From the NCBI GenBank assembly GCA_022605955.1, contig JAKCOZ010000001.1, positions 22,312,146 through 22,376,145 on the forward strand: a stretch of 64,000 nt of DNA. Direction: 5' to 3'. The position numbers and the translations under genes were made by a program. Origin of the DNA: Rallus limicola. Taxonomy: Eukaryota; Chordata; Aves; Gruiformes; Rallidae. Below, in pieces: positions 35,247 through 47,733 of the stretch (the stretch's first letter is position 1; every line of letters begins with the position of its first letter). The notes under the pieces were generated by a model. It had not been told where the DNA came from. It did not search any database and was given only the letters and a program-made list of their open reading frames with translations.

Positions 35247-38200
35247 ATGAGGTTGCAGAATTACAGGTGTTCCTGCTCCAAGTGCATGCAAACAAAATAC
35301 AAGCTCTTTACAACAAACCTTCTTATACTCCCATCACAGTATCCAAGCATTGCCACTCATCAGCTAGAACACCCCTAGGTGCTTTAAAAATATGCTATCA
35401 TGATAAGAGCAGATTTACTCGCCTTCCAGTCAAGCTCCTGCTCAGCCAGAAAGACCTATAAGTCACGCCCCCAAGATGTGAGTTGACTTCCTTGTTTTCT
35501 GTGTTCTCTCAGAAATACAAAAGCTTTACACTAAAGCAGGTAGAGCATACATAAAATATATTCAGTGGAGGGGTTTTTTGGGGTGTTAGGGCAAGAAGCA
35601 AGTCTTTGAATCACAGGAAGAGAGGTTCAGGTGATGTGTGAGGGCTTGTTTTCTAGCATGAAGTGTTAGAGTGGAGCACCTGGGGATGTTGTGGGACCTT
35701 AAACCCTAGACATCCTTGAGGACAGGTCATGAAACAGACCCAAAAGACATTTACCTGCAGTTGATTCTCCTTCTGAACATGCGTCCCAGCCCCATCACCT
35801 ATGGTACCACTGCAGGAACAATCTTCCACCTCTAATTGAAAATGAGATATATGCCTTCTAGGAATTGTGACAGTTGCAGAAAATGCAGGAACCTTTTCTC
35901 TTCCAGTCCTCAGCTGGGATTATTTTACAAGGACAACTTTCTGACCAAAAATGGGGCAGAGCTAACCCATATCTTTCCCAACCCCACCTTCCATAAGCAG
36001 ATGCCAATCTGTCTTTGGACTTTGTCTCTGAATTAGAAAGGTAACCAGAAGTCATCAGATAAGAAACTGGACACATCAAAATAGTTAAACAAAACCTGAA
36101 GGACTTTGGTAATAAATACACATGGCGTGAATACACTTTCACATGGATTCCTTATTTCAGCATGTAGGAAGACCTACTGCAGGAATTTCATATAGGAGAA
36201 CAAAACACAACTGTGATATCTTTATAGCAATCTGTCTCATTCTCTCTGGGCCTTTTTGTCCCATGCACAGGCCACAAGCTCGCAGAGGTGTCATCTTCTG
36301 GGCACCATGCAAATGCAGGACAAAGTTCAGGAACACCCTTGATGGTAATATAATACAAATAGAGATAAGGGAAGAACACTACTAGTGAACAAATGCAAAT
36401 GCACTCTGATGACCAGAAAAATTGTGGCTGGCTTCCTAGAAAAGCTGTGGTCTCACATGAACCAGAGAGGCCTCCTGGAGCAGAGGACAATATAGTGTTA
36501 GCCAAAATACATTGGCTAAATACGAGTAAGACCTTCAACAACATGACAAAGCAAAAGGTAGTCAGAGAGGTACAGTTAGAAGTTTCAGTTTAAGAGTAAT
36601 TTAAAGGCCATTTTAAAAAAAAACCCTAAACCTGAAACAGTTCAGCTGGTTTTGCTTAGTGTTGCGCCAGCACAGCAAGGCCAGCTCAGAGCATGGGCGT
36701 CCACCCAGCTACATCCCCTCACCAAAATTCCTCTCCTGGCAAAAGTCAGAAGAGAGAGGAAGCGGTGCAGGTGGAAACAGGCTCCACTGCCTTAGGCTGT
36801 GACATTTGTAGGTGGCACAGCTTTGCTGGCCGAATGGGCACCCAGAATGGCAGTGGTAGCAGCAGGGCTCCTGCCCCACATGAAAAACTTGCAACCACAG
36901 CCATTTACTTTGGGTTCCTTCAACAGACTTGAACACACTCCTAAACCTGTCTGTAACTACAGCCTCCTCTGCATTCACTCCTAAATTCAATATGGTCAGT
37001 ATCAAATCCATCCTCCCTCTCCCTCTCTCAATCACATCCATGCACACACGCACACAGAGGCATACTAAAAATATATGTAATTCAGTGCTTGTTTATCGGG
37101 TTTCATTTTCCAGCAGACATTCTCCATGGGTGCTCCCTCTTCTTCAGGTTAGAATATGGCCTTTCTCTCCAGTCAGTTCAGAAACGATAGAGTTTAGGGT
37201 TTTCCTCCAGCTAAGCAAATGAACCAAATTTTCACACCACATAACCCAGCTATATTCGTAATTGTAGCACTAACACACAAGGAAACTGAGGCTCAACTGG
37301 ATAGTCTTTCAGTTCTTGGTGTCAGAGAGTAACCCTGCTTGGACCCATGAAAGGACTTGATTTTTTTCTCTGAACACTTTTCTCTCCTACCATTTTGGTG
37401 CCAGGCTGCTATTGCTACTGAAGTATGGAAATCTGAGCAAGCCGTCAAAACAAGTGTCAAAAGCCTTCCCTGGGAATAAAAGTGCTGTTTTTTACAAGCC
37501 CTCGCATCTTTCTCCCACCTCCCAACCACAGGCTGCTCTAGCAGCTGGTGGGATGATGCTCTCCTGATGACGTGGGAGCAGGAACATGACAGCTTATCAT
37601 TACGCACCATCTTCAGTGTTTTGCTGAGTTAGGAAAGGACAGGACACCAAGCACATTCCCAGGCACTCTGCCAAACTGGGGCCCAAAGGGTAAGCAGAAA
37701 GTACTGTGTAGGATGCAAAAGTGTCTTCAAAAAACAAAAAAAGCTCACCAGATGGTTGATGGAGTGATCCAGGACAAGGGAATGTGAATGAATGTTTCAA
37801 GTTCTCCTTTAACACCTTATTAAACATGTAAGGATCTGTGTCTTAGGAGCAGACTGTGTTCTGGGAGAGCCACATCAGGCTGAGATATTGCAAATAATCC
37901 ATGTCCTCCAGAGTCACTGGTGACTCTGAGCCACTGCCTCAGCGCCCAAGTGTCCCTCTCCTTCCAGCAGTACAATTAGCCAAAATAACCCCAACCGCTT
38001 TTTTTTCTGATTAAACTTATTTCCAGTCCCATTAAACAGTAAATTACCACAAGCAGGTTTTGTTAGTTTGCTTTTTAACTGCAGCCTCATGTAACACAGC
38101 GTGCAAACCGTAACGAAGGGCATTTGCATGCCAGCGCGGGTCGATACCGTAGTTTAACAGAGAGCAGCTTTGTAAAGGGAGAACAAGGCTACTGCAGTGT

Positions 38201-41112
38201 GCTCTAGGGCTTTTACTTCCTATGGCCAGTGCCAGATGTCTGTTCCGCGTTAATGAACGGCTGCTGTTCATTCACCCACCGAGGTGGTCTGTGGGATGGG
38301 CCACGGTGGGGTAATTCAGAGGGGACACGCCACATGCAAAGTCCCTCCACGTATCTGGCTGCTTTGCGTGAACAATGCTGGCAAAACCATCCATGCGTGT
38401 CACAAAACTCGGGAAAGCATCTGGCATCACTTAGGTTTCATGTTTTTTTGGTTAAAAGATGGAGTGGTCAAGAACAGGGAGAAATAAGCTTCTCGGAGAA
38501 ACGAGCTATCATAGTCAAGATGTGGCCATTAGAAAAGTTGTGTTCCTTCAGCGGGTGATTCCAGAAGAGCTTTTGTGCTATCACAAGGTCTTCTCATCTA
38601 GTGAGACACAAAAGAAGCCACCTCCCCATACAAGCCAGCTTTCCGGTGATTTTCATTTGGCCTCAACAGTCCCTTAGCTACTTAACAGCAATACATTTCT
38701 AAAATTTGAACACCAAAATGAAATTTTAAGTGTCAGAAATGTTCAATCTCCCATCCTTGCATTTCCTGGGCAGAGAAGCACGCATTTGTTCTTTAAAATG
38801 TCACAAGCTAAAGTCTTGGGAGGTGCTGTAAGGGACCACACATTGATATAATGGGAGGGAGGCTGGGCATAGTGAGACACAACAGACATCGCCTAGGGAT
38901 CACTCTGCAAAGCTAGGTCCAGAAAGACCTGGTACAAGAGAAATCTGTGTCTCTTAATATTTCTAGAAAGGAACCAAGGTTTATCAACCTTTGTCCAGCA
39001 CGATTTTCTGAGTCATATACTTTCCTTCAGAGGTGTGATAACAGTGTATTAATTGCAGTCTGCTCTGAACTGATTTACCTGGGCTAAAGTAACTCAAAAG
39101 TCAATTGTTTAAATTTTAAAAAACCCAAAAACCTATCAACCTTCATACTGAAATACGAATTTGGGCACTTGCACAGGTTTACTGGAAACCTGCTTAAACA
39201 CATAGCTTTAATTAGAAGGGTGTAGCTCTTTCTTACACAAGCCTGGAGAAGCCTTGCCTAGGAAAGGTGATGGGGATCGGGCCAGCCAAAGGAAAACACA
39301 ACCATGTGACTGCAGAGTATTTTTGGTGCTTTCCTTTTCTACCCAGCTAGCTGTCCATTCTGTGTGGGAACCTGGCTGCCTCCCTAAGCGCATGTGAAGA
39401 GTGAGCCATGATCCCAACCGGCCCTCTGTGCACTGCAGCTTCATCAGCCTCACCACAGTCTCAATTTACCTCCTCTTATCTTTCTTTTCCCTCCCTTGAA
39501 AAAGCAAATAACCCCCCACCAAGCCTTTTCAAAGCTGGTTACTGAGCAGAAACAGGGCAGAAATCCCAAGCAGAAACATTGCCACAAACTGGATTATTTA
39601 CAGGCTCAGGAGAAAGGACTGTGAATGCACACCCAACACTTGCTCTCTCCTTTTGGTTTCTATTTTCTTACCTTTTTGTTTTGGCACGAGAAATAGCAAG
39701 CATGTGACAGTAAGGTCAGGGTATCTCTGGTTACAGCAGCATCTAAGAAGTGTTGTTCTAGTAAAATGATACCGTGCACAAGCCACACTATATAAAAAGT
39801 GAAGGAGGCACGGGGCATGGGATACGAAGCCTCCAGACACAGAGGTATCCACACCAGCCTTAAATGATGATACCTTAGCAACAGGACCTGTCCAAAAAGC
39901 GGGACGTTAGCCCATGCTAAACTTGGCACTGCCATGGCAAAACAATTAGGGATAGCTGAAAGAGAGAAGCCCACTGCTGTGGCTGCTGAGCTCATGCAGC
40001 CGGCATCCCGACACTGAGCTGATCCCTCCTGCTGTGTTGCAAGGGGCTCATGTGCCTGAAAAACCTCTAGTTTAGGCAGATAATGTGAAAAGCACTATGT
40101 AGCACTGCCAACATCAGCCACGGGGCAAGGGGAGAGTGAGTAGCACATCATCACCCAGAAGTTTGGTAGGCGACCCTCTGCACAGCTTTACTGCCAGTGC
40201 AACGAAAAAAAGCAGCTTCTTTTGCTGTTTTTTGCAGGTGTCTATACAAGATTTCCTACCCCAGGAGTGTCCCTTTCTCCTCTTTTCTCTTTGGTGTGAA
40301 TCCTCAAACTATTGATTTTTACCTGGTTATAAAGAGGCAGCAAAAAAAATCAGCGTAGGTTCATTAAATGTTGTGGAGACTCCCCAGAAGGTTCATAAAC
40401 CTTTCACTGAGCTGGCCAGAGTTTCAGTTTTCTACTAAAGTGTCTGGAAACAGCTTGTCTGCTTTCCCATTTCATTAGAAGGCTCTTGCACACCCCTAGC
40501 ACTGATATTGCAATGAGGACCTTTTGAATCTGCTGCTTGGCATGTGTTTTCTGTTTATTTTCTAATAAAAAAAATATTATATGCACTCGATTTTCTAAAA
40601 AGCAACTGTACCAGCACTCAGCCACAGGGAGAAAAACCTGTAAAAGCCCTGATGCTTTCCATTAACGTTAAATTCAGATAACTTTGTTTACAAATGGGAC
40701 TTTCGTATTTAATTAGCGTTTTTAAGGAATAAAGTCTGGGAAAGTTTATTAGTCCACTGTGGCAAATACATTCTCCAAGCAACAAACAGGCCTCTGATCA
40801 TTTTTACTTACATCCAGACATTTCAGAAGTGGTTGAGTAGATGTTTCCCCGTTTTCAGTGGATGGCTGATCATAGTTTACATACTGGATCCTGTTCCCAT
40901 TAAAATTAGCAACTAAATCCCTACCAGTATCACTGGGAGGAAGAGCAAAATGGAGTGCTCAAAAACATGTGCTTCTGTCAAAAATGTCAGCTTTTTTCAC
41001 AGACGTGGCCAGCTCAGGCTCTCCTTGGCCCCACAAATCACATTTCCATAGCATCACTACAGTAACAAAGTACAAGTGTTTACCAAAGCCACTCAGAAAA
41101 TCCCAATTTGCC

Positions 41113-41128
41113 TTTTTTTTTTTTTTTT
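41113..41128. repeat. Homopolymer T run (16 bases)
   Basis: Sixteen consecutive T on the + strand. No minus-strand retrocopy was recognised beside it. Confidence 0.9.
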
Positions 41129-42034
41129 ATCCACGTTTCTAATTACATTTGCACAAAAGACCTTAAGATGTTTCACAGAGGTATAACCAAATGTCTTCAT
41201 CAAATCCCATTTGCATTGCCAAAAGTGATGGGAAGTACTTTATGGCAATTTTTTCCAAAGAGAAACACCTGATGTGCTACAAGTTCCCAGCCCCAGGGAA
41301 AGAAGCAGGATGAGGCCCAGCAGCCACAAGGATTAAGAGGCTGGAGAAGAACATGATGGAGAAAGTTTAAATCCTTGTTGTGACAGATTTCAGCAAAGGC
41401 TTGAACTTCCGTCTCCTACATCATACCCAGGTGCTCTCCTCTTATGATTAAGTTAATCACCATTTGTTTTCTCATATTTCTTCTCACTTTCTAAATCTTT
41501 AAAGATCTGTCAAGAAGGGAGCAGCCACTGCCAGCAAGCTCAGAGGCAGGAGAACTTCAGATCTATATCCAGGTCCACCTGAGCTGTGACATAAAGGCAG
41601 TTTCTCCTTCACCTCCCTCCCCAACAGACAGGGCTTTATCTCCTGAAATCTCCCCTCCTCAGGTTTCTTCCCACCATAGTTTATAAAAGCCTCCTTCTGC
41701 TTTGATGAAGAATGAAAACCAGACGTGCCAATCCTGACTTTTTCACGAAGAAATCTTCCATCACTACTCCCTCCCAACTCTGACTGTTGCCTGATGGACA
41801 TGTAAGTGTTGCAGGGTATGGATTGTCTTGATGGCAGTGGAAATTTAGATAGGAATTGTGGAACAAGGGCACAACATGCAACGCAATGAGGATCTCAATA
41901 AGGAGAAAAATGAGGCTATCAGTATTTGTACAAATACAATGTGATGATTTCTGCAGAACAGGGGTATTTCCAAAAATGAAACTGTCCTGAAGGGAGTAAC
42001 AAATGAAGAAAATGAACAAAGGAGAAGGCGAGAT

Positions 42035-42080
42035 AAAGGAAGAGATTTCTAAAATATAAAGGAAGAGATTTCTAAAATAT
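42035..42080. repeat. Exact 23-bp tandem duplication
   Basis: A 23-base unit (starts aaaggaagagatttct, ends aaaatat) occurs twice back to back without mismatch at 42035-42057 and 42058-42080. The identity suggests a recent replication-slippage event. Confidence 0.9.
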
Positions 42081-44995
42081 AGAGAACTTAAAAAATACAA
42101 TGATGTGGCAGGCTATAGTGAATTTAAATACCAACCTGTAATAAACTCCATGTAACAGGATCCCTGAACACAGCCCAGCTCTGAGGGAGGTTTCAGCTCC
42201 ACTTTCCCAGCCTATCTTTGACCTTGTCTCTGTCACATAAACGAACTGAAATGAACATATGTTTTTAAGTTTGTTTCTAAAATAACCAGACCCAAGCAGA
42301 AATACTGTGCTGCCCACACTAGTCTCCCCCCGCCTTCCTCAGGGGAAAGAGCAGAGAAAAACCATGAGTGTTAGTCACATCAGATGAAGTGCTACAGTGT
42401 TGAGGATTTATACAAAACAGAGCCAAAAAATAGGTTGTCAGGTCCCAGCTGTGGACGAACAACGAGCTGTGAGACTGGGTGGGGACAAAGTGCCAAAGCT
42501 CACTCATCCCCAGCCTTGCTGGGCTCCTAGAGGCATGCATCAGCCCTGCAAGTGTGCAAGAGATCACCAGGCACATTACAGGGATGTGTCCACCTTCTGC
42601 AATGTGCAGAGCTAGGATGGGCACCAAGAGCATCCTGTAAATAGACTGGTCATGAGGAGCAAGGTATTGCTGCCCCAGCCTTTGCTATCACTTACACAGA
42701 CAGAGGTAGACCACATCCAGGGGACTCTAAGTAGCAAGGAGATTATTTTGTCCTTCAGAGGATGCTACAGCAACCCCAGAGGTGCCCTGGCAGCACCTTT
42801 CTAAAGAGCAAGGATCCTGGAGTTTTAATCAGAGTAACGACTGAAAAGGAATTTGGAAGTAAAGAGGTATGTGTGGGTCTGGCAAGGAACAAGCATAAGC
42901 AGGCAATAAAGAATGGATTAATCAACTGCTTCCCAGAAGAGACAGTTAGAAGAGCAGGCACACTTTTCATTCTTTGACTGATGCCAACAAAAGTAATTTC
43001 TGTTTCAAAATCAAAACATGGACAAAAATGTCACAACGATGTTTTCTAGCCTCAAAAGCTGTTCTTTACCTATTTTATTCCACAGTGAGTGGATGCTGTA
43101 ACCTCAGTGGTACTTATTTCATTTCCAAGTTTGTATCCCAAGGGATAAGTTTGCATTTTATGAAGATAAGGAAAGCAGAGGGCTCTGGAAATCTCTAAAT
43201 TTTTATTCCTGCTCTGTCTCTTCACCCATACTGCAAGACACTCAAGGCAAATCCCATGTCCAGAATCAAAGGTTCCCTGTGATTCTTCTTCTTATTTGTC
43301 ATATTGCTGCAAGTACATAATTGCCTACAAAAGCCAACTACAACTGTATCTACATCCTCTTGTCTCCCTTCTACCCAAAACACTGAGCCCTAAAGAGCCT
43401 TTCTTTTCACAGAGCTGCTTGTCCTTTGGAAATCCAAGCTGATTGCTCTCCATAGGAAAAAAAAAGAACATTTTACATCCCTATCTAGGATAAGCAGAAC
43501 CTGAAATGGCAGGTTGTTTTTTTCATGAAAGCCAATTTTCATGAAATTTGAACATATAGACTATATAATAATTATTAATATGCTCACAAAAGGAGTTTCT
43601 CATTATTTCTCAGTTTGGAGACTTGATAGTTTTCAGGAATGCCTATCTGAAAGGAATATAATCAAACTGACAGGAGAACCCAAACTGTCCCATCTAAAAT
43701 GTCACTTAATGAGGCTACAAGTAAGATTCAAAATACTTCTGTAAATGAAGGAAGCTAGAAAAATTATTTTCCACTTTGGAGCATTTTGTTTGTTGTCTGC
43801 ACACAACATTACTGAGCATAGCTGGTTGAATTTCCGTCACAGCACCAGGTCAGCATCAGCAGACCATACGTAGCTATGTGGTTTGAAATGAGGAAAGATT
43901 TCAGGATCTAGCACTTCAAAGGCACTTTGACAACCATGGGAAAAACTTTCTTTGCAAAATTTCAGAAAGCTCAAATTGGCAAGGTCTCTGTAATTGGTTT
44001 TAAAACATTTAATAACAGTTTTATGATACAATCCAACCCTAGGGCCACCATTAATCCCTTATGGCTATGAGAGATACCAAGTAACCTATGGAAGCTGGAA
44101 GAGAACATTTTGTCCTTTTCTCACCTATTAATGTTTACTAAACTAATTACAGAAGATTTAATAAATCATCCCAGAAAAAGAAGTTGCTGCAAGCTCCCCT
44201 TTCTTGTTATGACAGGCAGCCCCATGACTTATACTGGGCTCTGGCCCCAACTCTGCCCCGACTGTTTTTTCAGTCTTACACAAATGAGGAATTGTTTGTC
44301 TGCCTCCATTTCTTAATCCCAAATTGGATCACTACCATTTCATTTGCTGAGATGCTACACAATGCCTTGGAGAGAGGAGGTTTAACACCATGCTGCCTTA
44401 TTGCATGAGATGACACGAGGCAAGGAAAAGGGGTAGGGCAGAAGGATGGGCTGTTCCTAACTACAAAAAAAGCTTGACTAAGACTGACAATGAAGGTGGT
44501 ATGGAAGACAAGTGATAGGCTGGTAGATTTTGGAGGCATGTGAGAAGTGCATTTCACAATCCATCAGATTTCCCAATGCACCAATGTAAATGCGAACATA
44601 AGAAAAAAAAAATCAGCAAAAAAGAAAAGTGGATGATGAAAAAAAAAGAAATGTTTTACCTCTGCTGCAGAACAGATAAAAAGAAAGGCCACTGCAAAGC
44701 AAGACCATACTGTGGGGGGAAAACACCGTGTGCTCACAGCGTGCAGCACCTAGGTGGTAAACATGGAGTGACGGGTTGAACACAGCTGTAAGTCCCACCA
44801 ACCCTGATAAAACCTCTCTTCATAAAGCATGGATGCTCAAGTGGGACGTCACTTATTCACCACCGCTGCTCTGCCCCACCCTCAGCACTGCCCCCTTCCC
44901 CAGCTGCAGAGATAGTCCCCTTTCCAGCATGCCAACTCCAGGAACAGGACTAACCCATGCAAAAGCTAGTTGATCTGGCCTTTTAAAGCACCCTG

Positions 44996-45015
44996 GCATG
45001 CTTTTAAAAGCATGC
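44996..45015. other. Perfect 20-bp palindrome
   Basis: The sequence gcatgcttttaaaagcatgc is its own reverse complement, with no spacer. The flanking bases (G left, A right) do not extend it. A similar ttttaaag word lies at 44980-44987. It could be a dimeric protein-binding site or chance. Confidence 0.85.
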
Positions 45016-46670
45016 AGGTAGGCTATAAGGCATCAGTAGGATGCTTCAAGGCCTACTCTTCTAAATTACCTGTCCCAGCACACAGAGAGCATTGCCCACT
45101 AGCAGGTGGCACCCCTAAACCCACAATACCTTCTGTTTAAAAGCATCCACAGGAAGCACCCACAAGCAAAGAAACCAGCAGGCTGTCAGGCTTTACCTGT
45201 GGGGCTCTCTTTACAAGCTGGTAGTTTCCTCCTGAGGTTGGCTCTGGCCCAAGTGAGATATACTTCAGAGGAAGAGCCTCCCTGGTAGGGAATTAAATGA
45301 AGCTGTAAGTGCTGTGATCAGCAGGGACCGGACATTTTTGGGACTCTTATCTCCAAGCCTGTGTTGCTTTCACCCTTTTGAAGTGAAAGGTAAGGGAGAG
45401 AAATGGCAAGGGCCTGTTTCAAGACCACTTGCCAGGTGATAATGCTATGGAAAAATCTTGTGCTCTTTGCACGCTGTCCCAAATGCAAGAAGGTGCTAGT
45501 GCGGCTCTGTTGCAATAAGTCAGACGTGTCTGCTTATTGCTGGAAGCAAGGGAAGAAACAACCTGTCAGCCAGGCTCTTAAAACAAGTAACATACAGCTG
45601 TTACTTGCTGCAAGTAAGCAAAACAATCATTCATCAGCATTGAACTGAGAAGACCTCCTGCAGGGCCCTAAGGTGGACCCAAGGGAGCCATGTGAGGTTA
45701 CGTGTCAGGTAGATGTGGGAGATGGTTGGAAGAGTGGTGTCATACTGGGGTAAGCCCCTGACTGAGCTCTGCATTAAAAGGAGGAAAGAGAAATCCCACA
45801 TTTTTAGAATATGCTGAGGTCTGGAGCTGTGTCTTGCTCTGTCCCAAGAACCTGATCTGAAGTAAGGGACTCACATGGTGTCGTGTTCTGCTCAATGAGT
45901 CACTCTCACTGAATCAGGAGTTTAAAAAAAACGTGATAAACCCCAAGCTCCCAAAACACCTCAGTGGTGTGACACGGGCAGTATAAGCACCTTCTCATGG
46001 AAGCTATCCTTCTTTTGTGTGAGAATGAGGTGACACAGAGGGAGCCACCACCGGCTGTCTTTGTAAGCCAGAAGGGCTGTGAAGGCACAGCCACCTCTTC
46101 TCAGGCTGCCCCTGCTGCCACGGCTTGCTCAGAGCTGGGTGCACTGCACAAGGTATGTTCCACAAGCATCAGGTGGGTGGCATACTGGAAAGCATCAAGG
46201 CAGGGGTTATATATGCAGGATGCCAAAGGAAAGGTCTTTATATTGGACAGGATCAAATAACAGGCCATACTAACTGAGATGAGATATGAGGACACTTACT
46301 CAGGGCCAAAGGTTAACATCTCGCCACATGACCAGTGTCGGTATCCAAGGAATCCAGAGGCCACCATGCAGCTACTGACCTTTGCCCGGAGATCTGAAAG
46401 ACAGTGCTCACCAGCGCCAGGGTCGTGCATGTGCCGAAGTAGAAGCAATCTGCAGCAGAAGATGGGATACTGCTGCTAGAAGAAAGTGATAGCATCAGTA
46501 AACAGGCTGGGGTTGTGGGGGAGAGGTGGGGGGTAGGCAGGAAAATAAACCAGCTTCTGGCTTGACTAGTTGCAAGCCCTGCTAACACCAAACTTGAGTG
46601 TGAGGGCAGTGCCCAAAAGATGGCATGCTCATGAGACAGTGCCTATGTAAATGACACTGGTTAAGGACTA

Positions 46671-46729
46671 GAGGATTACCTTTCCAGAGGATTACCTTTC
46701 CAAAGGATTAAGAGGATTACCTTTCCAAA
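46671..46729. repeat. Short tandem repeat of GAGGATTACCTTTCCA
   Basis: Three copies of gaggattacctttcca start at 46671, 46687 and 46712. The last two are separated by a partial copy (ggattaa). Copies two and three continue identically with AA. Confidence 0.88.
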
Positions 46730-46841
46730 CAGACCATTTCTTTCCCTCTCCTGCCAGCTGCTGGTCCTCCAAAGGAACTCCTGGTCCAACCCCGGGCTTT
46801 TCAGCCCATCAGTAGCTCTTACTGGACTCTAACAGCACAAC

Positions 46842-47597
46842 TCAGCACCTGCTAGTGCTGCCTACCTTCCCATCATGCCGTAGGAAACATGGTGGCAGTG
46901 TATAAACAGCTAATTGTGTTTCTTCATGTTGTGAGTGGTTTGCTTTCTCTCCTCTCTCCCTGAGCCATGAAGAGGGCACTATGGTACGGCGTCCACCACA
47001 GACGTGTTTAGTTACTACAATCCAAACAAGAGGGGAGTTAAACTGCTGAGTGGGCACTCGCTGTTTGTACAGCCACCGCACCTGGCGCAAGAGCTGCAGC
47101 ACCATGCATCTGAGGTGACAGGGCCATGGGTGCAGGAACAGATCAGGATAGCCGTCACCAGAATGGCCTGTGGGGAAGCCCCCATGCCTCCCATGGTGTG
47201 AACACAGCTCCGTGACCACTGGAAGCTGTGGGAGGATAATCCAGAGCAACTGCTGGCATTCCTCCTGTACCCTAGGAACGATCAAAGCCCAGCAGTGGCC
47301 TGACTTTTCCAGCATTACTAGGAGCAGTGGAACAGCACCAAGGATACCTAGGAATTTCCCTTTTATCATAGCTGTAGCCACAGAGCTTTTATATGAAGCA
47401 GAAGGGATAAGCAACCCAGCCGTCAAGTATTTTCCTAATTCTCTCCACAGGCACAAGTGGTAGGCACATTTTCCTCCTGTCCTCACACTCAGCAGAAGTG
47501 CTGTACCAGCACTGGAAAAACGGGGCAGATGAGGTGTTTGGAGGTCAGGTACTTCTCTTTGGGTCTTGCAGAGAAGAGTTGCATTAAAAGTGCACAT
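46842..47597 (-). CDS. Unassigned 251-codon open reading frame (doubtful gene)
   Basis: ATG at 47595-47597, TGA at 46842-46844; it is the longest uninterrupted frame in the window. I recognise no domain. Residues 77-100, beginning at an internal Met (ATG at 47367-47369), look like a signal peptide or membrane segment: Met-Ile-Lys-Gly-Lys, then a hydrophobic run with Leu-Leu-Leu-Val-Met-Leu. The rest has several Cys and His residues, a His-His-Gly-Arg-His-Gly-Gly stretch near 134-140 and an Arg/Lys-rich middle. No retroviral, LINE or transposase motif was seen. The opposite strand is also fairly open (46971-47201 and 47170-47463), which suggests compositional openness or an old element. No promoter island, splice context or polyadenylation signal supports it. 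It may be an orphan or young gene, an uncharacterised repeat, or chance. Confidence 0.2.
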   Translation of the reverse strand: MCTFNATLLCKTQREVPDLQTPHLPRFSSAGTALLLSVRTGGKCAYHLCLWRELGKYLTAGLLIPSASYKSSVATAMIKGKFLGILGAVPLLLVMLEKSGHCWALIVPRVQEECQQLLWIILPQLPVVTELCSHHGRHGGFPTGHSGDGYPDLFLHPWPCHLRCMVLQLLRQVRWLYKQRVPTQQFNSPLVWIVVTKHVCGGRRTIVPSSWLRERGEKANHSQHEETQLAVYTLPPCFLRHDGKVGSTSRC

Positions 47598-47716
47598 ATA
47601 TTATAATCCCATTACTACCGAGCTGTAAATTAGACACAATTTGAAAGCGACTTTGGGCTTTTAATGAAGGACTTACCAAGAATAAGTCTGTGTCAGACAT
47701 AACAATTATTTAAATT

Positions 47717-47733
47717 AAAAAAAAAAAAAAAAA
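47717..47733. repeat. Homopolymer A run (17 bases)
   Basis: Seventeen consecutive A on the + strand, about 120 bp right of the 251-codon frame. It lacks a clear AATAAA signal at the usual distance upstream, so it is not convincing as the tail of a plus-strand retrocopy. Confidence 0.88.

Larger units (their letters stand above)
35247..46670. other. Long non-coding stretch, no gene seen
   Basis: This 11.4 kb contains only short or compositional frames; the longest is minus 41681-42100 (139 codons, Phe/Leu/Ser-rich). Supported small features are a T run at 41113-41128, a 23-bp tandem duplication at 42035-42080 and a 20-bp perfect palindrome at 44996-45015. No exon, island, CR1 or LTR was recognised. 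Confidence 0.5.

Noticed and set aside
45403..45648. Plus-strand frame with a Cys-Pro-Lys-Cys motif as a zinc-binding protein
   Set aside because: Only one Cys-x2-Cys pair followed by irregular cysteines, in an 81-codon frame. Likely chance.
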